From: Halanaerobium sp046541575
GTDB taxonomy: Bacteria; Bacillota; Halanaerobiia; Halanaerobiales; Halanaerobiaceae
Direction of reading: 5' to 3'
DNA: 35,922 nucleotides
Assembly: GCA_046541575.1 (NCBI GenBank)
Contig: JBKHDA010000019.1
Location: 1 to 35,922 of the forward strand
How positions within the stretch are numbered: position 1 is the stretch's first letter; every line of letters starts with the position of its first letter. The notes beneath the pieces were generated by a model, which saw nothing but the letters and a program-made list of their open reading frames with translations, had not been told where the DNA came from and did not search any database. Positions 23,672-31,878 of this stretch are shown here, one piece after another. A program made the translations under genes and the position numbers.

Positions 23672-24982
23672 TTAAGTATTTAATTCTCTTACATGAGTTT
23701 CGTCTCCGGCTGCAACTTTTTCTCCAATTTCGGAAGTGATAGTGCTGCCGCTGGCTATTTCTTTACTCTCAAAGTCATCTACTCCTACATAAGAGAAAAT
23801 ACGGCAGTTCCTGGTAATAGTTGTACCTTCAGGAATTGTAGCTCTTTTTGCTATAACATTTAAACCATTTTCTAAAAGATCGGGCTTATCTTTATTTGGA
23901 GTTAAGTCATCACCATAACCAATCTTACAGTTGGCCATAACCTCTACTTCCTTATCAATAATAGCTTTTTCTACAATAGTATTACTTCTAATTATAGTAT
24001 CATTGAAAATAATTGAATCTCTAACAACTGCACCTTCTTCAATATAAACTCCAGGACTAATAATTGAGTTTTCTACAACTCCATTAATAATAGAGCCATT
24101 GGAAATTAAGCTTTTAGAAGCACAGGCATCCTTACCAAATTTAACTGGAGGTTTTTCCTCACTTCTGGTATGCAGTTTCCAGTCTTCATTATAGAGATTT
24201 AGACTTGGAATTGGATCAGTCAGCTCAAGACTGCTTTCCCAGTAAGCTGCAAGTGTACCTACATCCTTCCAGTAGTCATCAAATTCATATAAATACACAC
24301 CTTCTTTTTCTATCATTGGTGGTATAATATGATGACCAAAATCAGAATCTTCCTCACTGCAGTATTTCTCCAGTACTTCCAGTAAAACTTCTTTTTTGAA
24401 AACATAGATACCCATTGAAGCTAAATTACTGGGGGGATCTGCTGGTTTTTCTACAAAATCTGTTATTTTCATATCATCATTATAATCCAAAATGCCAAAA
24501 CGATCTGCATCTTCATAGGGAACAGGCTGAGCAGCAATTGTCAAGTCTGCTCCTTTTTCGCGGTGATAATCAACCATCTTACTGTAATCCATCTCATAAA
24601 CATGGTCTCCTGATAAAATAACTACATCTTCAGGATCTTTATTTTCTATAAAACTCATATTCTTATAAATCGCATGAGCTGTTCCTTCATACCAATCTGT
24701 TGTTCCTGGCTTACCTCTAAATGGCTGCAGAATTGTAACTCCACCCATTCTGCGATCCAGGTCCCATGGTTTTCCAATACCTATGTGATTATTTAATGAA
24801 AGTGGTAAATACTGAGTTAAAACTCCTACATTATAGATACCGGAATTAACACAGTTGCTTAAAGCAAAATCAATAAGTCTAAATTTACCTGCAAATGGAA
24901 CACTTGGCTTAGCTCTATGTGCTGATAAAATATCAAGTCTGGTTCCTCTTCCACCTGCCAAAATTAATGCTAATGTTTTCAT
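23672..24982 (-). CDS. glgC: Glucose-1-phosphate adenylyltransferase (ADP-glucose pyrophosphorylase)
   Basis: This 436-aa enzyme makes ADP-glucose from ATP and glucose 1-phosphate. The nucleotidyltransferase domain (about 1-290) shows LILAGGRGTRL, KPSVPFAGKFRLIDF, WYEGTAHAIY, ILSGDHVYEMDY, FVEKPADPP and YWKDVGT. A left-handed beta-helix of Ile/Val-rich hexapeptides follows from about 300. The length is slightly above the usual 380-430. The RBS AGGGGG lies upstream of ATG. No glycogen synthase, branching enzyme or glgD is present nearby. The neighbours are otsA/otsB, so ADP-glucose may feed trehalose synthesis as well as glycogen. Confidence 0.95.
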   Translation of the reverse strand: MKTLALILAGGRGTRLDILSAHRAKPSVPFAGKFRLIDFALSNCVNSGIYNVGVLTQYLPLSLNNHIGIGKPWDLDRRMGGVTILQPFRGKPGTTDWYEGTAHAIYKNMSFIENKDPEDVVILSGDHVYEMDYSKMVDYHREKGADLTIAAQPVPYEDADRFGILDYNDDMKITDFVEKPADPPSNLASMGIYVFKKEVLLEVLEKYCSEEDSDFGHHIIPPMIEKEGVYLYEFDDYWKDVGTLAAYWESSLELTDPIPSLNLYNEDWKLHTRSEEKPPVKFGKDACASKSLISNGSIINGVVENSIISPGVYIEEGAVVRDSIIFNDTIIRSNTIVEKAIIDKEVEVMANCKIGYGDDLTPNKDKPDLLENGLNVIAKRATIPEGTTITRNCRIFSYVGVDDFESKEIASGSTITSEIGEKVAAGDETHVRELNT

Positions 24983-25163
24983 AGAATACCCCCTATTTGT
25001 TAAAAAAAGCTATAAAATTTTCTACATCTCATATTTATATATTAGGCAAAATTAGCCAAAACCCTTTATTTTTTTAAAAAAATTATGATTAGCTTTATTA
25101 TTCTATCTTATCAGAAATCATTTTAGTCTTTTAAGCCCAAATATAGTCTAATGCTGCTATTTA

Positions 25164-25172
25164 TGCTATAAT
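25164..25172 (+). promoter_or_regulatory. Extended -10 promoter of the kinase-like/HPRT-like pair
   Basis: TGCTATAAT is an exact -10 hexamer with the TG extension, 26 bases before the ATG at 25199. No good -35 box is visible 17 bases upstream. Confidence 0.65.
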
Positions 25173-25198
25173 ATAGTTAAAGAAAGAAGGTGGAATTG

Positions 25199-26182
25199 AT
25201 GCAGATAATAACAATTTCGCGCCAGACCGCCAGTGGAGGAGAGGAAATTGCAGAAGAACTTGCCAATCGTCTTGCTTTAAAGCTTATTGACCGCAGATTT
25301 GTACTGGAAAACTGGCTGCCTGAAGTTGCTGATGAGCATCAGCTGCATATGCTTGAGCAGAGTTCCAAATTTTATACTAAAATTGCCAATCCAGAAGCAG
25401 AAAAAGATAATCAAATTAATTTTGCTCAATTTATAGCTCAGAGGCTAAAAAAAGAAGCTGAAAATAATAATCTACTGATTTTAGGTCTGGGCGCTCAAAT
25501 TATTTTCAAAAACAATCCTTATGCAATTCATTTTAAAATTGTTGCTTCCACAGAATACAGAATTAAAGAATTAGAAAAGAAATATGGTCTGCATAAAAAG
25601 GAAGCTGCCAGGGAACTCGAGTTAGCTGACCGCAAACACCGCCGTTATGTCTGGAGGATTCATGAACAGGACTGGGAAGAAACAACCCTTTATCATTTGA
25701 CTATTAATAGAGATGGCCTAAACCTGGAAGAGAGTTTATCTGTTTTAATGAATTTAATTGACCTAAAAAAAGAAAACCCTAAGCCCTTAAGTAATAATAG
25801 AGAAAATAAAAAAGTTAAAGATAATGATCAAGATAAAGAAATTGAAAATGACAGTCAGCGCAATTTTGGACACGAAAGTGAGAAAGAGTTTGCCAGAATA
25901 CTTAATATGCATCATATCAAATGGGAATATGAGCCAAGTGAATTTCCACTGGAATGGGATCCAGAAGGAAATGTGATTATGGCTTTTAGACCTGATTTTT
26001 ACCTGACAGAACATGACACTTATGTGGAATTAACCACAATGAAAAGAAAATATACCACAGAAAAAAATAAAAAAGTAAGACTCTTACAGGAACTTTATCC
26101 CCATATTAATATAAAAATAGTTTATAAAAAAGACTTTGAACAGCTGGCAGAAAAATTTGATCTTGATAGGGGTGAAAACTAA
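25199..26182 (+). CDS. Cytidylate-kinase-like domain fused to a PD-(D/E)XK nuclease-like domain
   Basis: This is a 327-aa two-domain protein. Residues 1-190 resemble the cytidylate-kinase-like (CMK2) family, with ITISRQTASGGEEIAEELA at 4-22 in place of a GKS/T P-loop, ILGLGAQIIF at 94-103 (family members usually have GRGA), and a basic lid DRKHRRYVWRIHEQDW at 144-159. Residues 191-222 are a charged low-complexity linker. Residues 223-313 look like a PD-(D/E)XK fold: E226/E228 in GHESEKEFARIL, D266 in FRPDFYL, E277 in YVELTTMKRK, then a Lys-rich helix and YPHINIKIVYKKDF. The usual catalytic Lys of ExK is Thr279. Substrates and activity are unknown. ATG 25199 follows AGAAGGTGG. It overlaps the next gene by one base, so the two products probably work together. 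Confidence 0.75.
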   Translation: MQIITISRQTASGGEEIAEELANRLALKLIDRRFVLENWLPEVADEHQLHMLEQSSKFYTKIANPEAEKDNQINFAQFIAQRLKKEAENNNLLILGLGAQIIFKNNPYAIHFKIVASTEYRIKELEKKYGLHKKEAARELELADRKHRRYVWRIHEQDWEETTLYHLTINRDGLNLEESLSVLMNLIDLKKENPKPLSNNRENKKVKDNDQDKEIENDSQRNFGHESEKEFARILNMHHIKWEYEPSEFPLEWDPEGNVIMAFRPDFYLTEHDTYVELTTMKRKYTTEKNKKVRLLQELYPHINIKIVYKKDFEQLAEKFDLDRGEN

Positions 26183-26718
26183 TGGACAGCAGTAATTTAG
26201 GAAAAGTAATTATCTCCGAGAAAGAATTAGAGGAAAGAATTGAGCAGTTGGCTGCCCAATTAAATCATGATTTTAAAAATAAAGAAGTAATTTTAGTCAG
26301 TATCTTAAAAAGCTCACTTTTTTTCATGACTGACCTGAGCCGCAAACTAAATTTTCCGCTAAAACTTGATTTTTTAGAATTAAATCATTATGCTGATGAG
26401 GATAATTCCGGTATTATCCGGGTAACCAGAGATCTAGAATTCAGTATATCTGGTAAGGAAGTTTTAATCATTGAAAATATAATTAGAACAGGTTTAACCC
26501 ACAGCTATCTGCTTAAAAATTTGGGAGCCCGCAGTCCAAAAAGCATCCATATCTGTACGCTGCTGCATATCTCTGATAATAAGCTGCTGGATTTACCAGT
26601 ACAGTACATTGGCTTTGAAATAGAAGATAATTATGTTGTGGGATATGGTTTAGATCATCAGGAAAAATATAGACAGCTTCCCTATATTGCTGTCTACGAA
26701 GAAAATCCCCAGCCTTAA
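26182..26718 (+). CDS. HPRT-like protein with altered PRPP motif
   Basis: This 178-aa protein matches the hypoxanthine phosphoribosyltransferase family from end to end: VSILKSSLFFMTDL near 39-52, GKEVLIIENIIRTGLT at 91-106, and the purine-side segment IGFEIEDNYVVGYGLD at 143-158, which is well kept. In active HPRTs the PRPP motif reads EDIIDTG. Here it is E98-N99-I-I-R102-T-G, so the second acid and the Asp catalytic base are lost. LKG is also LKS. The enzyme may therefore be inactive or work as a purine-nucleotide sensor. It is coupled to the upstream fusion gene (TAATG). The 3' end forms part of a bidirectional terminator. Confidence 0.85.
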   Translation: MDSSNLGKVIISEKELEERIEQLAAQLNHDFKNKEVILVSILKSSLFFMTDLSRKLNFPLKLDFLELNHYADEDNSGIIRVTRDLEFSISGKEVLIIENIIRTGLTHSYLLKNLGARSPKSIHICTLLHISDNKLLDLPVQYIGFEIEDNYVVGYGLDHQEKYRQLPYIAVYEENPQP

Positions 26719-26731
26719 AGCTGAGGATTTT
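26702..26731. terminator. Bidirectional terminator overlapping the HPRT-like gene stop
   Basis: AAAATCC-C-CAGC (26702-26713) pairs with GCTG-A-GGATTTT (26720-26731), with one mismatch and a 6-nt loop containing the TAA stop. T runs lie on the right and A runs on the left, so it can serve both the HPRT-like gene and the convergent sir2 gene. Confidence 0.75.
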
Positions 26732-26744
26732 TGACATTTAAAAT

Positions 26745-27482
26745 TTATTGATAGAGCTCTGCTTCAATCTTTTTCATTGCCCGACCTGCTTTTTCCTGAA
26801 TAAATAGATCGGTAATATCATCAGTAAAGTTAGATTTTTTTATATTTATTTCTAAAATTTTTGCTCCTTTGCTTTTTGCCACTACAGGAATTAAGGATGC
26901 GGGCTGCACCTCTCCTGTGGTCCCGATAACAATAAATAAATCAGCTTTTTCTGCTTCTTCAAAAGAAAGCTTCTCTTCCTGCTCCGGAATCGCTTCTCCA
27001 AAAAAGACAAAATCAGGTTTTAAAATTCCCCCACATTTTTTGCACTTAGGAGGCAGCTCTGCCAGCAGTTCATCAGTCACAGAATATTTGGCCCCACATT
27101 CAGTACAAACTAAATTACGAGAATTACCGTGGAACTCAAATACTTTTTGACTGCCTGCTTTTTGATGCAGATTATCGATATTCTGTGTGATTACAGCCTT
27201 AACATAAGCATCCTTTTCCAGACGTGCAATAACCCAATGGGCCTCATTCGGTTCTGCTTTGCCAAAATAATCATAAAATATTTCTTTAATGGTAATCCAG
27301 CTTTCTTCCGGGTTTTTATAAAAATTTTTAAGTTCCAAAATTATAGGATCATATTCATTCCAGAGACCTTTTTCACCTCTAAAAGGTGGTACCCCGCTTT
27401 CTACTGAGACACCTGCTCCGGTAAATACAGTTGTATGGCTAGAATTTTTTATTAATTCAGCGGCTTTCTGGTATTTATTCAT
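26745..27482 (-). CDS. Sir2-family NAD-dependent protein deacylase
   Basis: This 245-aa sirtuin removes acyl groups from lysines, using NAD. It shows TGAGVSVESGVPPFRG at 21-36, TQNIDNLHQKAG at 99-110, the catalytic H118 in FEFHGN, zinc cysteines C126, C129, C147 and C150, and VIGTTGEV for NAD binding. The usual PDFR is PPFR here. ATG 27482 was chosen because TTGAGGTGA lies just upstream; a GTG three codons earlier is possible. It is a CobB/Sir2-like regulator of metabolic enzymes, converging on the HPRT-like gene. Confidence 0.93.
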   Translation of the reverse strand: MNKYQKAAELIKNSSHTTVFTGAGVSVESGVPPFRGEKGLWNEYDPIILELKNFYKNPEESWITIKEIFYDYFGKAEPNEAHWVIARLEKDAYVKAVITQNIDNLHQKAGSQKVFEFHGNSRNLVCTECGAKYSVTDELLAELPPKCKKCGGILKPDFVFFGEAIPEQEEKLSFEEAEKADLFIVIGTTGEVQPASLIPVVAKSKGAKILEINIKKSNFTDDITDLFIQEKAGRAMKKIEAELYQ

Positions 27483-27500
27483 ATTTCTCACCTCAAGACT

Positions 27501-27509
27501 ATTATAGCA
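27501..27509 (-). promoter_or_regulatory. Extended -10 promoter of the sir2 gene
   Basis: The minus strand reads TGCTATAAT, 18 bases before the chosen ATG. The -35 region is weak. Confidence 0.55.
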
Positions 27510-27548
27510 TATTTTGTCGATTAATAGCCAAATTTTTTACAAATTATT

Positions 27549-28223
27549 TCAATCTAAAAAGTCATCTTTATCCTCTTCAAAAGTTCTCATAAAATCAACC
27601 GCTTCTTTACTTATATCAAAAAACTCTCCCCGCTGTCTTTCCCTAAAATAGCTGCTCTGCTTATAGCTGACAAAATTTTGCTCATCAAGCTGATAAATCT
27701 CCATCAAACTCCAGCCCCAGTCAAACTTATCCCCTATTTCCTGTCTGAATATCTTTTTAGAATTTAAAATAGTTTCAACTTCATAATTAGTGTGATTAAA
27801 TGGAGTAACATTTTCGTCACTATTATAAGTTATCAATTTTTTTATCTTATCTTTGTTTTGATCTATTAAATTTTCAAATTTAATGTGTTCAGGATCTTTT
27901 GCTGCTGCCTCTATTTCTTTTTTACCCAGATAATGAAGGTTGAAGTCATACATAACTTTCATTTTAAGATATACATATTCTTTAACATCAGAAAAACGCC
28001 CTTTTATTTTTTTAACAGGATAAAAAATAGCTTTCCTTTTTTCTAAATTATTAGTTTTATTATTTTTAACTAATAAAACAATATCTCCTGCAGCTGCAGA
28101 GCTGTCTAATTCATCTTTGGCTAAACTTATTTTTTCCTTTTCCGCTCCCAGCAGCTTTTCTATTTCAACTTTTTCTTTTATATTATTTATTTTATATAGA
28201 TTAACCTCTGCTAATAAATTCAT
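27549..28223 (-). CDS. Unrecognised 224-residue soluble protein downstream of alkD
   Basis: I do not recognise this family. The product is hydrophilic and Lys/Glu/Asp-rich, with no signal peptide or membrane span. Residues about 39-90 (SAAAGDIVLLVKNN then FYPVKKIKGRFSDVKEYVYLKM) look like a small beta barrel or EVE/PUA-like ligand pocket, and the C-terminal part has aromatic stretches (WGWSLMEIYQL). ATG 28223 was chosen because GGTGGTGA is correctly spaced; an ATG five codons earlier is possible. It follows alkD by 17 bases in the same operon, so a role tied to modified or damaged nucleic acid is conceivable but unproven. Confidence 0.75.
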   Translation of the reverse strand: MNLLAEVNLYKINNIKEKVEIEKLLGAEKEKISLAKDELDSSAAAGDIVLLVKNNKTNNLEKRKAIFYPVKKIKGRFSDVKEYVYLKMKVMYDFNLHYLGKKEIEAAAKDPEHIKFENLIDQNKDKIKKLITYNSDENVTPFNHTNYEVETILNSKKIFRQEIGDKFDWGWSLMEIYQLDEQNFVSYKQSSYFRERQRGEFFDISKEAVDFMRTFEEDKDDFLD

Positions 28224-28240
28224 TTGCTTCACCACCATTT

Positions 28241-28948
28241 TTATTTTCTTTTTCTAACTATTCTCAAAGCTTCTCTTTCTGCCAGAGTTGATAATTGATG
28301 AGTGTTTGCAAATTTAACCACTGCTATTGGCTCAATCTTAGAATACTCCCTTAAAGCCCAGCCAATTGCTTTTTGAATAAAAAATTCATCTATCTCCTTT
28401 AGTTCCTCGATTAAATCAAGTAAAAGCTGGGCATCTGTTTCTTCTTTGTAACTCAGCTGAAATAATAAGACTGTCCTCTGCAGCCAGATATCATCTGATT
28501 TAAGCCAGCTTTTTATTTTTTTATCTCTCTGTTCGGGAAATTTTTTGAAATATTCTCCCACCAATTTTTTGGCTATATGATCTACTGTATCCCACCAGGA
28601 TTTATTGCTTATCATATATTCAAATAAATTTATAATTTCTTCTGTATATTCTTTTTGATATTTTAAAATCAATTCCTGAGCAAAATACTGAAATTCTCTT
28701 TCCGGCAGCTGCCAGAGTTTTTTGATCACCGTTTCCAGTTTAGAATATTCAGGTCTGTTTTCCTGACACATATATTTTCTTAAAACCCTGCGCCTCTCTG
28801 CAGCCTGCAGCCCGTAAAAAGGAAACTGGTCTCTCATATAGCTGGCCATCCCCTCTGCTTTTTCAGTATCAGCCTGACTGGCAAGACTGCTTCGAACTTG
28901 ATCCAAATAATTATTTAGCTCTTTATTTTTAATTGTTTCTTTTTTCAT
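28241..28948 (-). CDS. AlkD-type DNA alkylation-repair glycosylase
   Basis: This 235-aa all-helical HEAT-like repeat protein removes alkylated bases such as 7-methylguanine and 3-methyladenine. Residues matching those used by Bacillus AlkD are present: W119 and D123 in SWWDTVD, R158 in WLQR, and W197 in IGWALREYSK. The length is typical. It is the first gene of a short operon with the unknown protein after it, and is preceded by a TTGTGT-17-TAAAAT promoter. The ribosome site is weak (ACGGAA). Confidence 0.92.
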   Translation of the reverse strand: MKKETIKNKELNNYLDQVRSSLASQADTEKAEGMASYMRDQFPFYGLQAAERRRVLRKYMCQENRPEYSKLETVIKKLWQLPEREFQYFAQELILKYQKEYTEEIINLFEYMISNKSWWDTVDHIAKKLVGEYFKKFPEQRDKKIKSWLKSDDIWLQRTVLLFQLSYKEETDAQLLLDLIEELKEIDEFFIQKAIGWALREYSKIEPIAVVKFANTHQLSTLAEREALRIVRKRK

Positions 28949-28997
28949 AATATCATTCCGTTCTTTAGATAAAAATTTATTAAATCCATTTAGCTTT

Positions 28998-29026
28998 ATT
29001 TTAGCATTTTTTTAATTAAAACACAA
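28998..29026 (-). promoter_or_regulatory. Promoter of the alkD gene
   Basis: The minus strand reads TTGTGT (29026-29021), a 17-base spacer ending in TGC, and TAAAAT (29003-28998). This gives an extended -10 box. Confidence 0.6.
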
Positions 29027-29074
29027 AGGAGAAGCTCAAAGTCATTGAAAATTAGTTTGTGAACTCTAAAATAA

Positions 29075-30022
29075 TTATATTACTGACAGGATTCTGAAAA
29101 GGAAAACAAAAAATGTTAGTGAGAAAATAGAGCCCAGGGTTGTGACCATTACTATTGAGGCTGCCAGACTTTCATCTCCTCCCATAGCTGCTGTTATGAT
29201 GGCTGAAGCTATAGAAGTTGGTACTCCAAATAATATATAGATTAAAAATATTTCACTATTACTGAGATTAAAAGCAAAAGCTGCTATAACTGCCAGACCT
29301 GGATTAATAAAAAGTTTAAAAAAAGCTGCAGCAGCTGCAGTTTTAATATCAACAAATAATTTATCCACCCTAAATGTCGCACCAATTGTTAAAAGTGCCA
29401 GTGGTGTTGCTAATACATCAAAATAATTTGCTGTATTCTGAAGTATAAGTGGTAATCTAAAATTTATCAGAGAAGCAATTATGCCCAGAAAAACTGCAAT
29501 AATAAAAGGATTTGTTATAATATTTTTTAAAGCATTTTTAGTCTGGTTTTTTGATTTATTCTCAGGATTGCTTAGTACAAGAATTAAAACTGCCAGCACA
29601 TTGTAAACCGGTATTACAAAGGCAACTATTAAAGAAGCTAAAGGACCAACAGTTCCTGTTACATTTTCTAAGAGTGAAAAACCAACGTAAACAAAATTAC
29701 CTCTAAAAGTCCCGTGAACAAAAGCACCAACCTTGCTTTTTTTATCAACTACAAATTTAGAATAAATATAAATTATAATTACGCTTAAAGTTGTTCCTAA
29801 AATTGCAAAACTAATAAATTTTAGATCAAAATTATCTGAAATCGAACTTTGAGAAACGCTATTAAACAGCTTTAAGGGTAGGGCTATGTAAAAAACAATG
29901 AAATTGGCAGCATTAATAAAATCCTGCTTAATTATGGCTTTCCTTTTTAAAATAAATCCACTCAACATAACTAAAAATATTGGTAAAGCAACACTCAGAC
30001 TGAATATAAAGTTATCTAACAT
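29075..30022 (-). CDS. AEC-family transporter (auxin efflux carrier type permease)
   Basis: This 315-aa membrane protein has about ten hydrophobic spans in two repeats. The sequences FIVFYIALPLKLFNS near 41-55 and LATPLALLTIGATFRVDK near 205-222 are typical of the AEC family. Bacterial members export or exchange organic acids such as malate; the substrate here is unknown. AGGAGGAATT lies before ATG. It follows lipB by 30 bases and probably shares its transcript. Confidence 0.9.
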   Translation of the reverse strand: MLDNFIFSLSVALPIFLVMLSGFILKRKAIIKQDFINAANFIVFYIALPLKLFNSVSQSSISDNFDLKFISFAILGTTLSVIIIYIYSKFVVDKKSKVGAFVHGTFRGNFVYVGFSLLENVTGTVGPLASLIVAFVIPVYNVLAVLILVLSNPENKSKNQTKNALKNIITNPFIIAVFLGIIASLINFRLPLILQNTANYFDVLATPLALLTIGATFRVDKLFVDIKTAAAAAFFKLFINPGLAVIAAFAFNLSNSEIFLIYILFGVPTSIASAIITAAMGGDESLAASIVMVTTLGSIFSLTFFVFLFRILSVI

Positions 30023-30052
30023 AATTCCTCCTCACGCTTGCAATTAAACATT

Positions 30053-30727
30053 TTAGGCCAGCTTAAAATTATTCTTCGAGTCTGATGCCTCCATCTTAAA
30101 AACCCGGGCAAAAGACTTAACTAATTTTTTAGTCACTTCTTCATTATTTATTTCAGATCCCATTACTTTTTTTAGTGAAGTGACTCCTTTATCTGTTATC
30201 CCACAGGGGATTATATAAGAAAAATGTTCTAAATTAGGATTAATATTAAAAGCAAACCCATGATATGTTATCCAGTGTTTGACCCCTACTCCAATAGCTG
30301 TAATTTTTTTATTATCAACCCAGACCCCTGTTAAACCATCAATTCTTCGGCCCTGAATATTATATTTTTCCAGCAGCCTGATAAAAACTTCTTCATAAGC
30401 AGAAAGGAGCCAGTGTAAGTCCTGTTTGTGTTCTTTAAGATTTAAAATAGGATAACCTACAATTTGACCCGGCCCATGATAGGTAATGTCTCCCCCTCTA
30501 TTAGTTTCAAAAACTTCAATTCCTGCTTTGTTCAGCAGTTCATCAGCAGCTACAATATTTTCTCTTGTTCCACTGGCTCCGATTGTGAAAACAGGGGGAT
30601 GTTCAACTAAAAGTAATGTATCATTTATTTTGTTTTGATATCTTTTCTCCAGTAATTCTAACTGAAGTTTATAAGCTTTTTCATAATTTATCATTCCATA
30701 TTTAATAACATCTAATTTTTGGACCAT
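30053..30727 (-). CDS. lipB: Octanoyltransferase LipB
   Basis: This 224-aa enzyme moves octanoyl from acyl carrier protein to the lipoyl domain of 2-oxoacid dehydrogenases or GcvH. It shows ETNRGGDITYHGPGQ at 74-88, KKITAIGVGV with the catalytic Lys at 140/141, HGFAFNI, and the acyl-accepting C175 in IPCGI. AGAGGGGGG lies upstream of ATG. With lipA at 34126-34974 it makes the full de novo lipoylation pair. A weak hairpin and a T tract precede it. Confidence 0.95.
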   Translation of the reverse strand: MVQKLDVIKYGMINYEKAYKLQLELLEKRYQNKINDTLLLVEHPPVFTIGASGTRENIVAADELLNKAGIEVFETNRGGDITYHGPGQIVGYPILNLKEHKQDLHWLLSAYEEVFIRLLEKYNIQGRRIDGLTGVWVDNKKITAIGVGVKHWITYHGFAFNINPNLEHFSYIIPCGITDKGVTSLKKVMGSEINNEEVTKKLVKSFARVFKMEASDSKNNFKLA

Positions 30728-30838
30728 AATTCCCCCCTCTTTCTCCAGAGCTTCTCAAATATCATTTATCTTAAAAAAACAAACTGCAGTGGCTGGCACT
30801 TATTAATTATCCCCTAAACTTTAATAATTCAAAATAAT

Positions 30839-31870
30839 TTAATCTTGCCCAAGTTCCAGCATATTTTTGCTGTCAGCAAGTCTTAAAACTTTCCTGTACT
30901 CTAAAAATTCAACCGGAGAAGTACTTAACTTCATACTTACTTTTTCATCTTCTTTAATAACTAACTCACGTTCTCCATCTAAAGCAATTATTCCGTTTTT
31001 GGAAGGTAAATCAATAATTTCCTCCTGTTTTACCATTCTCCACTCTGCAATTGGAATATTTTTAATCACCCCAGGGGAAATCGCTGCCTTAACCACATTT
31101 TCATTTTCCCCAACCTTTAAAAATACACCACCATCATCTTTTGCTTTAACTTCTGCCAGCCTCCCGGCTATTGAGACCATCCCGATATCATAGGAGGTAC
31201 TTCTTGTTACAAAAACTTCTTCTATTAATTCAGTATGCCAGAGAGCACGACTTCCTATATAAGATTCATTTACTATTACTGCATCAATCAGAGCAATATC
31301 AATTAACTTATCATCTTTAATTATCTCAATACATTTAATTGGCCTTTTAACTTTTTTGCGCTCTTCTGCAGATAACTTTGTATATAGACCAGCTGCCAGA
31401 CCGAGCATTGTACTTTCTGCCATTATGGGAAAAACATTATTTGTTCCAGTGGATAATGACAAAATTGGAGTCCTTTTTAAAGCTTTTACAACAACTCTAT
31501 TTGTCCCATCTCCTCCTAAAACTATAATAACATCAACATCCTTCTCTTCCATTATGGAAGCAGCAGTAAAAGAATCATCAGCTGTATTTGTCAGCTGCAT
31601 TTTGAGAATATCAACTTCTAATTTAAAATTCTCTTTTTCTTCTCCCCAGAGACCTTCTACTGCTTCATTCCCAATTCCAAAAGAATCAGGCATAATATAA
31701 ACTTTATCTAAGCTGAGGTTATTTAATGCCAGCAGAACTCTTCTGACTATATTTACTTTTTCAGCATTATCAAAAACTGAACCATGAGCTACCAACCTTC
31801 TAATATCACGTCCTGAGGCCGGATTAGCAATTATTCCTACTGAATTAATATTTTCTCCCATCTGAACCAT
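30839..31870 (-). CDS. AcoX-like / ATP-NAD-kinase-fold protein
   Basis: This 343-aa protein begins GIIANPASGRDIRRL and carries the nucleotide motif VLGGDGTNR at 117-125, the hallmark of NAD kinase/diacylglycerol kinase folds. SLSTGTNNVFP near 140 completes the site. The layout best fits the AcoX group found in acetoin dehydrogenase clusters, whose exact reaction is unsettled. A housekeeping NAD kinase is less likely. It lies directly upstream of lipB, consistent with lipoate-dependent acetoin or 2-oxoacid metabolism. Either of two near ATGs (31870, 31861) could start it, with AGGAAGGG upstream. Confidence 0.8.
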   Translation of the reverse strand: MVQMGENINSVGIIANPASGRDIRRLVAHGSVFDNAEKVNIVRRVLLALNNLSLDKVYIMPDSFGIGNEAVEGLWGEEKENFKLEVDILKMQLTNTADDSFTAASIMEEKDVDVIIVLGGDGTNRVVVKALKRTPILSLSTGTNNVFPIMAESTMLGLAAGLYTKLSAEERKKVKRPIKCIEIIKDDKLIDIALIDAVIVNESYIGSRALWHTELIEEVFVTRSTSYDIGMVSIAGRLAEVKAKDDGGVFLKVGENENVVKAAISPGVIKNIPIAEWRMVKQEEIIDLPSKNGIIALDGERELVIKEDEKVSMKLSTSPVEFLEYRKVLRLADSKNMLELGQD

Positions 31871-31878
31871 CCCTTCCT

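Noticed and set aside
25010..25080. TTAGGCAAAATTAGCC near the glgC promoter as an operator
   Set aside because: The symmetry is short and imperfect, and no second copy was seen.
30780..30805. CTGCAGTGGCTGGCACTT as another repeat or terminator
   Set aside because: Its pairing is only a few bases, and no second copy was seen in the window.
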